Position numbers and translations under genes: made by a program
Source of the DNA: Pseudomonadota bacterium
Lineage (GTDB): Bacteria > Pseudomonadota > Alphaproteobacteria > Sphingomonadales > SMXR01
Assembly: GCA_022568115.1 (NCBI GenBank)
Contig: JADFFP010000061.1
Span: forward strand, 1 to 7,342
Reading direction: 5' to 3'
DNA: 7,342 bases
In this document: in pieces, positions 1 through 6,177 of the stretch
Layout: each line of letters opens with the position of its first letter
Position numbering within the stretch: the stretch's first letter is position 1
The notes under the pieces: model-generated
Told to the model about the DNA's origin: nothing
The model's input: the letters and a program-made list of their open reading frames with translations, nothing else
The model's database searches: none

Positions 1-832
<832 letters not shown>

Positions 833-856
833 GATTCAAACCCTGGAAATTTTATT

Positions 857-1948
857 GTGGGGGTGAACTTTTCTGAAGATACCAAGCTCTATTTAACGCC
901 CTCTGGCCTGACACTTGACCGGAGGGCCGCGCTGTCATTTCCGCTGGCCGGGGGCTCTTTGAATTTCGGTGCGCTTGAAGTGGTCCTCCGAAGCGCTAAA
1001 AAAACAATTTATCAGGCGACCTTTCCAATCGCCAGCCTGAAGGCTCTCAAGGAACAATTGCCAGCGTCCCTTCATGCTAAATTTAATGCCACGTTAAAGC
1101 GCCTGACTGCCCCGAGGAAGCCCCTGGACCTTCCCGGCGGCGCGGTCCTTTCTTTTGCCAAGCCGCTGGTGATGGGGGTCCTGAACCTGACCCCGGACAG
1201 TTTTTCCGATGGCGGACTTTACATGAACCCCGGCTTGGCCGTAGAGCGGGCCGGTGCGCTTTTCGATGAGGGCGCGGATATTGTCGATATCGGGGGAGAA
1301 TCGACCCGCCCGGGAGCGAAGAAAGTCCCGCCAGAGGAAGAAATACAGCGCCTGACCCCGGTATTTGATATCATCAGGGAGCTTCCTGGCCCGGTCTCGG
1401 TGGATACCCGCAAGGCAGCGATCATGGCGGCGGCGCTTGAGGCGGGGGCGGGTTTGATAAACGATATTTCAGCCCTGACGTTTGATCCGGGCGCGCTGGA
1501 GGCGGTAAAATCCGCCCCTGGAATTGTCCTGATGCACACGCTTGGGGTCCCGGAAACCATGCAGGACAATCCAGGCTATGATGACGTTTTGCTGGATGTG
1601 TATGATTATCTTGAAGAGCGGATCGAAGCTTGCGCCCGGGCCGGAATTGACCGGGAGCGGCTGATCGTCGACCCGGGCATAGGTTTTGGCAAGACCACCG
1701 GGCACATTCTGGATTTATTAAAGAACCTGAGCCTGTTTCACGGCCTTGGGGCGCCGGTTCTGGTTGGGGTGTCGCGCAAACGGTTTATTGGCGAGCTGAC
1801 CGGGGTCAAAGACCCCAAAAAGCGCTTGTCCGGTTCGATCGCCGCGGCGGTGCTGGCGGCCGGCCAGGGGGCGCACATTATTCGCTGCCATGATGTCGCT
1901 GAAACCGCACAAGCTTTGGCGGTATTCAATGCTGTCGGTGGAAATTGA
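857..1948 (+). CDS. folP: Dihydropteroate synthase (DHPS), with N-terminal extension
   Basis: DHPS condenses 6-hydroxymethyl-7,8-dihydropterin pyrophosphate with p-aminobenzoate to give dihydropteroate in folate synthesis; it is cytosolic and the target of sulfonamides. The TIM-barrel core begins near residue 104. Its motifs are MGVLNLTPDSFSDGG (106-120), GGESTRPG (146-153), SVDT (181-184), INDIS (201-205), MHTLGVPETMQ (226-236), DPGIGFGK (272-279), GVSRKRFIG (304-312) and RCHDV (343-347). Phe116 and Pro152 correspond to E. coli Phe28 and Pro64, positions changed in classical sulfonamide-resistant forms; both are wild type here. At 363 residues it is about 80 longer than E. coli DHPS because of a roughly 100-residue N-terminal region, which I recall as usual in alphaproteobacterial FolP. 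The start is GTG at 857 with a weak GGAAA at 845-849; a second in-frame GTG lies at 863. It probably shares a transcript with ftsH. Confidence 0.96.
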   Translation: MGVNFSEDTKLYLTPSGLTLDRRAALSFPLAGGSLNFGALEVVLRSAKKTIYQATFPIASLKALKEQLPASLHAKFNATLKRLTAPRKPLDLPGGAVLSFAKPLVMGVLNLTPDSFSDGGLYMNPGLAVERAGALFDEGADIVDIGGESTRPGAKKVPPEEEIQRLTPVFDIIRELPGPVSVDTRKAAIMAAALEAGAGLINDISALTFDPGALEAVKSAPGIVLMHTLGVPETMQDNPGYDDVLLDVYDYLEERIEACARAGIDRERLIVDPGIGFGKTTGHILDLLKNLSLFHGLGAPVLVGVSRKRFIGELTGVKDPKKRLSGSIAAAVLAAGQGAHIIRCHDVAETAQALAVFNAVGGN

Positions 1949-1949
1949 G

Positions 1950-1984
1950 AAAAAATGCTAAACAGCCCTATTTGTCCTTAGGGC
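1950..1984 (-). terminator. Candidate weak terminator of the toxin-antitoxin transcript
   Basis: GCCCTA at 1965-1970 and TAGGGC at 1979-1984 form a 6-bp stem with an 8-nt loop. It overlaps the antitoxin stop codon (1968-1970). Read on the minus strand, the stem is followed after 9 nt by a run of six T (1955-1950). The spacing is longer than in a canonical intrinsic terminator, so this is tentative. On the + strand no U-tract follows the stem, so I see no terminator for folP, and only 19 nt separate the two converging stop codons. Confidence 0.3.
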
Positions 1985-2276
1985 GTTCGGCCTCAAACTC
2001 TATTTTCATCCTGAAGCCCAGGGCCTGGGCATAGCTTTCCACTGTAGCCAGCCGGGGCGATGCGCCGGAAATTACACTTTCAAGCCGTGATATGTTGCTT
2101 TTTTTGGTGCCCAGGAGTATCGCCATGTCCGTTTGGGTTAAACCCTTGGCTTTACGCATAGCGATCATTTTCCGCTTCATGGCATAAGCCGGGGCCAACT
2201 CATCATAAGCGGCCTTTACATCTGTCTTTTTTAAAGCTTTTTTCTTAAAATCCTTAAAAGTGGTTTGATCAGTCAT
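1968..2276 (-). CDS. HigA-like antitoxin, XRE-family helix-turn-helix protein
   Basis: This is a 102-residue DNA-binding antitoxin predicted to neutralise the toxin encoded just upstream and to repress the shared promoter. It starts with a charged N-terminal region (FKDFKKKALKK, then VKAAYDELAPAY at 20-31) typical of antitoxins paired with Gp49/HigB toxins. An XRE/Cro-type HTH spans about 36-90, with GLTQTDMAILLGTKKSNISR at 45-64 as the helix-turn-helix core and LATVESYAQALG following. I chose ATG 2276 because AAGGAG lies 10 nt upstream (2292-2287). The frame extends to a TTG at 2285, but the ATG is better placed. The start overlaps the toxin stop in ATGACTGA, which suggests translational coupling. 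Toxin first and antitoxin second is the HigBA order. The subfamily name is inferred from motifs; the XRE antitoxin call is firm. It is transcribed towards folP, convergently. Confidence 0.9.
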   Translation of the reverse strand: MTDQTTFKDFKKKALKKTDVKAAYDELAPAYAMKRKMIAMRKAKGLTQTDMAILLGTKKSNISRLESVISGASPRLATVESYAQALGFRMKIEFEAERPKDK

Positions 2277-2598
2277 TCTTAACAATCTCCTTCATTCGTT
2301 TGCGCGCCAGGTCCAGGTCAATTTTAGGGATTTTCTGCTTCTTTTTAATCAGAGTGTGCAGAATAACCACCTTCTTGCCGGTAACCGTACAGAACAAAGA
2401 ACGTGAAATTCCCTCTTTGCCTTTTGCCCTTATTTCAAACAATCCCTTTCCAAGCGGTGCGGTGTGTGGACGGCCAAGGGATGGCTCAAATTCCTCCACC
2501 ATTTCAAAAATATGGATAAGATTGGCTAATATACTGGTTGGCAAAGCCAGGGTACGTTTCTCAACCTTCGTACTGTAAAAAATAATTGTCCATTTCAC
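2269..2598 (-). CDS. HigB/Gp49-like toxin of the RelE superfamily
   Basis: This 109-residue basic protein resembles phage-derived Gp49-like/HigB toxins (family PF05973), whose characterised members cleave mRNA, usually at the ribosome. Visible family features are the N-terminal strand MKWTIIFY, a helical region (about 18-38), the central LGKGLFEIRAKGKEGISRS (49-67), where the family has L-x-x-GLWELR, a strand LFCTVTGKKVVILHTLIKK (68-86), and KKKQKIPKIDLDLARKRMKE (85-104), which matches the family's FxKKtqKtP and C-terminal A-x-x-R helix. Length is normal and the gene is intact. The start is GTG at 2598-2596, chosen because it gives the family N-terminus. No Shine-Dalgarno is visible, and it may be near-leaderless. 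The antitoxin gene overlaps its end by 8 nt. The module is lower in GC than its housekeeping neighbours, consistent with horizontal acquisition. Ribonuclease activity is inferred from the family and not shown by the sequence. Confidence 0.88.
   Translation of the reverse strand: MKWTIIFYSTKVEKRTLALPTSILANLIHIFEMVEEFEPSLGRPHTAPLGKGLFEIRAKGKEGISRSLFCTVTGKKVVILHTLIKKKQKIPKIDLDLARKRMKEIVKND
2287..2292 (-). promoter_or_regulatory. Shine-Dalgarno of the antitoxin, inside the toxin gene
   Basis: AAGGAG on the minus strand lies 10 nt before ATG 2276 and within the codons for the toxin's RMKEI. It decides the antitoxin start and contrasts with the toxin, which has a GTG start and no visible Shine-Dalgarno. 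This would favour antitoxin over toxin synthesis from one mRNA. Confidence 0.65.
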
Positions 2599-2604
2599 TG
2601 AAAT

Positions 2605-2637
2605 AAGTTATCATAAAAGATAACTTTGTTCAACAAA
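2605..2637. promoter_or_regulatory. Two abutting inverted repeats, candidate operator of the toxin-antitoxin module
   Basis: The first repeat has perfect 8-bp arms AAGTTATC (2605-2612) and GATAACTT (2619-2626) around a 6-nt spacer. The second is the 13-bp palindrome TTTGTTCAACAAA (2625-2637) with one central base. They share two bases and begin 7 bp upstream of the toxin start codon. XRE antitoxins characteristically bind such dyads over their own promoter, so autorepression is inferred. The first dyad could also fold as a hairpin in RNA, though its arms are AT-rich and weak. Confidence 0.6.
2610..2615 (-). promoter_or_regulatory. Candidate -10 box of the toxin-antitoxin promoter
   Basis: TATGAT on the minus strand (5/6 match to TATAAT) lies inside the first inverted repeat. 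A transcript starting about 7 nt downstream (near 2603) would have a leader of roughly 5 nt before the toxin GTG, which fits the missing Shine-Dalgarno. No good -35 is seen at 16-18 nt spacing: a TTGTTG at 15 nt and a TTGAAC at 12 nt are both poor, so this is tentative. Confidence 0.35.
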
Positions 2638-2714
2638 AAACTTTATCCCTTTTTTATGGTTTTGGAGGCTAAACGAGAAAACCGGTTTATTAACTGAAAA
2701 TTCAAATATTCTGA

Positions 2715-2726
2715 TTAGAATTCTAA
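2715..2726. repeat. 12-bp perfect palindrome of unknown role
   Basis: TTAGAATTCTAA is perfectly self-complementary and contains an EcoRI site. It lies about 57 bp upstream of the candidate glmM -35 box. It could be a protein-binding site or chance in AT-rich DNA; nothing in the sequence decides between these. Confidence 0.35.
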
Positions 2727-2782
2727 ATAATTCAAAAATAACAGGAAACCTGCTAAGTAATGGGCAAGAAATAGACATAATT

Positions 2783-2811
2783 TTGCCTTTTCTTTCAGCA
2801 AGGTTTATAGC
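2783..2811 (+). promoter_or_regulatory. Candidate promoter of the glmM-thiD-serC-serA operon
   Basis: TTGCCT (2783-2788) is separated by exactly 17 nt from TATAGC (2806-2811). Each box matches the sigma-70 consensus at 4 of 6 positions. Transcription would start near 2818, giving a short leader containing AAGAGGT (2831-2837). A promoter here is expected because the antisense toxin-antitoxin module separates glmM from folP. This is the best pair I found, but it is a consensus match only. Confidence 0.4.
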
Positions 2812-2830
2812 CGGGATAGCGGTTGCAACA

Positions 2831-2837
2831 AAGAGGT
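2831..2837 (+). promoter_or_regulatory. Shine-Dalgarno deciding the glmM start
   Basis: AAGAGGT contains GAGGT, five contiguous bases complementary to the 16S rRNA 3' end. It ends 6 nt before CTG 2844 and lies downstream of the alternative TTG 2823, so it supports initiation at the CTG. Confidence 0.5.
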
Positions 2838-2843
2838 CTGAAC

Positions 2844-4190
2844 CTGAACAAAAAACACAAATATTTTGGCACTGACGGGATCCGGGGCAAGGTCAATGCC
2901 TCCGCGATGACCGCCGAGACGGTGATGCGCGTCGGCATGGCCGCCGGCCGCTATTTTACCCGCGGGGAACACCGCCACCGGGTTGTTATCGGCAAAGACA
3001 CCCGGCTCTCCGGTTATGTGTTCGAGCCAGCCTTGACCGCCGGTTTTGTCGCGGTCGGGATGGATGTCATTATGGTCGGGCCAATGCCGACCCCGGCGAT
3101 CTCAATGCTGACCAAATCGATGCGTGCGGACTTGGGCGTCATGATCACCGCCTCGCACAATTCGTTCCATGACAACGGCATCAAGCTATTCGGTCCCGAT
3201 GGGTTCAAGCTGTGCGATGCCGCTGAACTGGAAATCGAAGCCTTGATAGATAGCGCCTTTTCCGATGAACTGCCCAAACCGCATCTGACCGGACGGGCCC
3301 AGCGGCTGGAAGACGTCAGCGGGCGTTATATCGAATTTGTCAAAAACACAGTTGAGCAGGGGTTTTCTCTTGAGGGCCTGAAAATTGTTGTCGACTGCGC
3401 CAATGGCGCCGCCTACAAAGTGGGGCCGACGGTGCTGTGGGAACTGGGCGCCGAGGTCATCCCGATCGGGGTGGAGCCCAATGGCTTTAACATCAACAAG
3501 GATTGCGGCTCGACCTATCCGGAGTTGATTGCCCGGAATGTGCGCAAATACGGCGCGGATCTGGGCCTGGCCCTCGATGGCGACGCGGACCGTCTGATTG
3601 TCGCGGATGAACAAGGCAATATCATCGATGGCGATCAGCTTTTGGCCCTGGCCGCCAGGTCGTGGCAGGAAAAAGGCAAACTCAAGGGTAACGCTGTGGT
3701 CGCTTCGGTCATGTCCAACCTGGGCCTTGAGCATTACCTGAAGGGTCAGGGAATCGACCTGATCCGTACCAAAGTGGGCGACCGTTACGTTCTGGAAACC
3801 TTGCGCGACCAAGGGCTGAACCTGGGCGGCGAACAATCCGGCCACATAATTTTTACCGACTATGTTTCAACCGGCGACGGCCTGATCGCAGCCCTGCAGG
3901 TTTTAAGCGAACTGGTTTCCAGACAAATACCCGTTTCAGAGCTGTTACGGGTGTTCGAGGCGGTCCCGCAATGCCTGAAAAGCGTTAAATACAAAACCGC
4001 AAACCCGCTTGAAAACCCAATCGTCAAGGATGCCATGGCAGCCGCCACCAAACGACTGGATGGAACCGGACGCATTCTGGTGCGTCAATCCGGGACCGAA
4101 GATGTGATCCGGGTGATGGCCGAAGGTGAGGACAAGGGCCTGATAAAAAAACTGGTCGATGATATTTGCACGGCTGTCAAAGCCGCCTGA
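2844..4190 (+). CDS. glmM: Phosphoglucosamine mutase, non-ATG start
   Basis: GlmM interconverts glucosamine-6-phosphate and glucosamine-1-phosphate, a cytosolic step towards UDP-GlcNAc for peptidoglycan and LPS; it is normally essential. Counting from CTG 2844 (448 residues; E. coli has 445), the N-terminal signature FGTDGIRG is at 8-15. The phosphoserine loop TASHN has active Ser104 (E. coli Ser102), the metal loop DGDADR is at 245-250, the sugar-specificity loop GEQSGH at 329-334, and the phosphate-binding RQSGTED at 414-420. The usual Pro after SGTE is Asp here. An in-frame TAG at 2817-2819 closes the frame, and no ATG or GTG precedes FGTDGIRG. The options are TTG 2823, CTG 2838 or CTG 2844. 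CTG 2844 is preferred because AAGAGGT precedes it and the product then begins [12 protein letters not shown], like other GlmM proteins. A conventional gene caller would choose TTG 2823 (455 residues). thiD follows after 11 nt. Confidence 0.96.
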   Translation: MNKKHKYFGTDGIRGKVNASAMTAETVMRVGMAAGRYFTRGEHRHRVVIGKDTRLSGYVFEPALTAGFVAVGMDVIMVGPMPTPAISMLTKSMRADLGVMITASHNSFHDNGIKLFGPDGFKLCDAAELEIEALIDSAFSDELPKPHLTGRAQRLEDVSGRYIEFVKNTVEQGFSLEGLKIVVDCANGAAYKVGPTVLWELGAEVIPIGVEPNGFNINKDCGSTYPELIARNVRKYGADLGLALDGDADRLIVADEQGNIIDGDQLLALAARSWQEKGKLKGNAVVASVMSNLGLEHYLKGQGIDLIRTKVGDRYVLETLRDQGLNLGGEQSGHIIFTDYVSTGDGLIAALQVLSELVSRQIPVSELLRVFEAVPQCLKSVKYKTANPLENPIVKDAMAAATKRLDGTGRILVRQSGTEDVIRVMAEGEDKGLIKKLVDDICTAVKAA

Positions 4191-4201
4191 TCCCGGAAAA
4201 C

Positions 4202-5011
4202 ATGGCTCAAAACAATCAGCCCCGGGTCCTGACCGTCGCCGGTTCCGATTGCTCGGGCGGCGCCGGGATTCAGGCCGACATCAAAACCATTACTGTTCTG
4301 GGGGGGTATGCATCTTCCGCTATCACGGCGCTGACCGCGCAAAACTCATTAGGGGTTCGGGAAATATCCACCGTCCCAGCCGCGTTCGTGGCAAAGCAGA
4401 TGACCGCGGTTTTAGAGGACATCGGTGCCGACGTCATAAAAATTGGTATGCTGGGAGCAGCGGATGTCATATTGGCGGTCGCTGCTGTTTTGGAAAAATA
4501 TCCGGACATCCCGGTGGTTCTGGACCCTTTGATGGTGGCCACCAGCGGGGACCGGCTTATCGGCCCGGAAGGGTTGGAAACCCTGAAAACTCACCTGATC
4601 CCCAAGGCTGAACTTTTAACCCCCAATATTCCCGAGGCCGAAACCCTGACCGGGCTTTCCATCACGTGCCTGGACGATATGAAAAAGGCCGCCTCTGAGC
4701 TTCTGAAGCTGGGATGCCGCGTGGTTCTCGTGAAAGGCGGGCACTTGGAAGGGGAGCAGATAACCGATCTGCTGGCGGATCAAGGGGGCGATGAAATTTT
4801 CACCGGGAAGCGAATCAAAACCCGCCACAGCCACGGCACAGGTTGCACCCTTTCATCGGCAATTGCGGTCTTTCTGGCCTCGGGCCTGCCTCTTAAAAAA
4901 GCGGTCGCTTTGGCACGGGAATATGTGGTAAAGGCGATGGTCTCAGCCCCCCGGTTGGGGGAGGGCCAAGGCCCCCTGGGACACAATTTTGGGCGCAACC
5001 TGACAAACTGA
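4202..5011 (+). CDS. thiD: Hydroxymethylpyrimidine/phosphomethylpyrimidine kinase
   Basis: ThiD phosphorylates HMP and then HMP-P to HMP-pyrophosphate, the pyrimidine half of thiamine, in the cytosol. It is a ribokinase-fold enzyme of 269 residues, normal for the family. Motifs are [16 protein letters not shown] (13-28, substrate/phosphate loop), ALTAQNS (43-49), KIGMLG (80-85), [15 protein letters not shown] (105-119), [13 protein letters not shown] (139-151), VLVKGGHL (175-182), the anion-hole/catalytic-base motif GTGCTLS (212-218) and GQGPLGH (255-261). I chose ATG 4202 ([16 protein letters not shown]). The frame extends upstream to an ATG at 4166, but that would overlap glmM by 25 nt and add residues absent from homologues. 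Only a weak CGGAAAA precedes the ATG, so coupling to glmM is possible. Pyridoxal-kinase side activity occurs in some relatives and cannot be excluded. Confidence 0.94.
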   Translation: MAQNNQPRVLTVAGSDCSGGAGIQADIKTITVLGGYASSAITALTAQNSLGVREISTVPAAFVAKQMTAVLEDIGADVIKIGMLGAADVILAVAAVLEKYPDIPVVLDPLMVATSGDRLIGPEGLETLKTHLIPKAELLTPNIPEAETLTGLSITCLDDMKKAASELLKLGCRVVLVKGGHLEGEQITDLLADQGGDEIFTGKRIKTRHSHGTGCTLSSAIAVFLASGLPLKKAVALAREYVVKAMVSAPRLGEGQGPLGHNFGRNLTN

Positions 5012-5021
5012 AAATTATCGC

Positions 5022-6176
5022 ATGAAACCGAGCCAACGACCCGCCAATCCAAGATTTTCTTCCGGGCCGTGCACCAAACGTCCGGGCTGGACGCTGGACG
5101 CCCTTAAAGGGGCTTTGGTGGGACGTTCCCACCGTTCCGCCGACGGCAAAAAGATCTTCAAGCAAGCGATCCAGAAGACCAAGGAAATTCTCGGCCTTCC
5201 AGAGGGTTATCAAGTGATTTTCACGCCGGCTTCCGACACCGGGGCGATGGAGGCGGCGCTGTGGTCGATGCTGGGCCCGCGCCCGGTCGACGTTCTGGTC
5301 TGGGAGAGTTTCGGCCAGGGCTGGGCGGTCGACATCGCCGACCAGCTGAAGCTGGAAAATGTCCGGATTATTGAAGCCCCCTACGGGGAATTGCCGGACC
5401 TCGGCCAGGTCAACCCCGGCCATGACGTGGTGTTTGCCTGGAACGGCACGACTTCTGGTGTGCGGGTGCCGGACGGGGAGTGGATTTCCGAAGCCAGAGA
5501 AGGCCTGACCATTTGCGATGCCACCTCGGGCATATTCGCCATGGACCTGCCGTTTGAGAAACTGGATGTGGTGACCTATTCATGGCAGAAGGTTCTGGGC
5601 GGTGAGGCCCAGCACGGCACCATGATCCTGAGCCCCCGGGCGATCGGGCGGCTCGAGAGCTATCGCCCAACCTGGCCGCTGCCGAAATTGTTCCGCCTGG
5701 TCAAGGACGGCAAGGTCAATCCGGCGCTGTTTGAGGGCAGCACCATCAACACCCCCTCGATGCTGTGCCTGGAGGATTACCTGGATGCCCTCAGGTGGGC
5801 GGAAAGTGTCGGCGGAAAGGCCGGCCTGATCAGGCGCACTGAAGCGAACGCCGCGGCGATTGGCGCCTGGGTTGCGGACACCCCCTGGGTTGATTTCCTG
5901 GCCCGGGAGGAGGCGGTGCGTTCCACCACCTCGGTGTGTCTGAAGATGGTCGATGAGTGGTTTGAAGGACTGGTAGAGGTTGAGCGGCGCGCCTTTGTCG
6001 GTAAAATGGTCAAGTTGCTGGAAGCCGAACGGGCGGCCTATGATATCGGCGCCTACCGGGCGGCTCCGCCGGGCCTGCGCATCTGGGCCGGGGCGACCGT
6101 GGAGACGGCCGATCTTGAGGCCTTGTTCCCGTGGCTGGACTGGGCTTTTATGAACATCAAGGAAGAAGTTGAATAA
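5022..6176 (+). CDS. serC: Phosphoserine aminotransferase, alphaproteobacterial/archaeal type
   Basis: SerC is a PLP enzyme converting 3-phosphohydroxypyruvate and glutamate to O-phosphoserine and 2-oxoglutarate; homologues can also serve pyridoxal phosphate synthesis. The 384-residue product begins [18 protein letters not shown] (6-23), typical of the divergent class (TIGR01365-like) and unlike the E. coli form. Further features are GRSHRS (34-39), [13 protein letters not shown] (68-80, PLP phosphate region), WNGTTSGVR (140-148), CDATSG (165-170) with Asp166 placed for the pyridine nitrogen, and [13 protein letters not shown] (187-199) with Lys190 as the PLP Schiff-base lysine. [10 protein letters not shown] (238-247) and [10 protein letters not shown] (352-361) follow. 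The ATG start fits the family N-terminus, but no Shine-Dalgarno is visible, so it may rely on coupling to thiD 10 nt upstream. serA starts 1 nt after its stop, placing the two consecutive serine enzymes together. Confidence 0.95.
   Translation: MKPSQRPANPRFSSGPCTKRPGWTLDALKGALVGRSHRSADGKKIFKQAIQKTKEILGLPEGYQVIFTPASDTGAMEAALWSMLGPRPVDVLVWESFGQGWAVDIADQLKLENVRIIEAPYGELPDLGQVNPGHDVVFAWNGTTSGVRVPDGEWISEAREGLTICDATSGIFAMDLPFEKLDVVTYSWQKVLGGEAQHGTMILSPRAIGRLESYRPTWPLPKLFRLVKDGKVNPALFEGSTINTPSMLCLEDYLDALRWAESVGGKAGLIRRTEANAAAIGAWVADTPWVDFLAREEAVRSTTSVCLKMVDEWFEGLVEVERRAFVGKMVKLLEAERAAYDIGAYRAAPPGLRIWAGATVETADLEALFPWLDWAFMNIKEEVE
6159..6165 (+). promoter_or_regulatory. Shine-Dalgarno of serA within the serC 3' end
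   Basis: AAGGAAG lies 12 nt before ATG 6178, inside the last serC codons. The spacing is on the long side, but it is the only purine-rich match and supports the chosen serA start. Confidence 0.5.
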
Positions 6177-6177
6177 C

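Larger units (their letters stand above)
2599..2822. other. AT-rich intergenic region between toxin and glmM
   Basis: This 224-bp spacer contains no convincing gene on either strand. Hand counting gives 55 G+C in 200 bases over 2601-2800 (28%), while the glmM sequence 3001-3060 is 65%. It holds the divergent start regions of the toxin-antitoxin module (left end) and glmM (right end). Between them are further short perfect palindromes: AAACCGGTTT at 2679-2688 and TTAGAATTCTAA at 2715-2726. There is also a small dyad CAGG/CCTG at 2742-2752. Some of these are expected by chance in such biased sequence. Confidence 0.7.

Noticed and set aside
2277..2285. TTG start giving a three-residue longer antitoxin
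   Set aside because: It is too close to AAGGAG (1-nt spacing), while ATG 2276 has good spacing and a typical overlap with the toxin stop.
2300..2578. Plus-strand frame of 92 codons antisense to the toxin
   Set aside because: The toxin on the other strand has family motifs, operon overlap with the antitoxin and a proper start. This frame shows none of these.
1956..2760. TGCTAA repeated at 1956-1961 and 2751-2756 as possible insertion-site duplication
   Set aside because: Six bases are too short to mean anything at this distance, and the right copy is not at the glmM boundary.
1949..2822. tRNA, small RNA, CRISPR, insertion sequence or integrase near the module
   Set aside because: I found no cloverleaf, regularly spaced repeats, terminal inverted repeats or transposase motifs in or around the module.
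3186..3845. Minus-strand frame of 219 codons inside glmM
   Set aside because: It lies fully antisense to conserved glmM motifs, with no Shine-Dalgarno or recognisable domain.
4166..4201. Upstream ATG extending thiD by 12 residues into glmM
   Set aside because: The extra residues do not resemble ThiD N-termini, and ATG 4202 fits the family start and the usual operon spacing.
4893..5423. Minus-strand frame of 176 codons across thiD and serC
   Set aside because: It is a shadow of two well-supported genes, with no recognisable motif.
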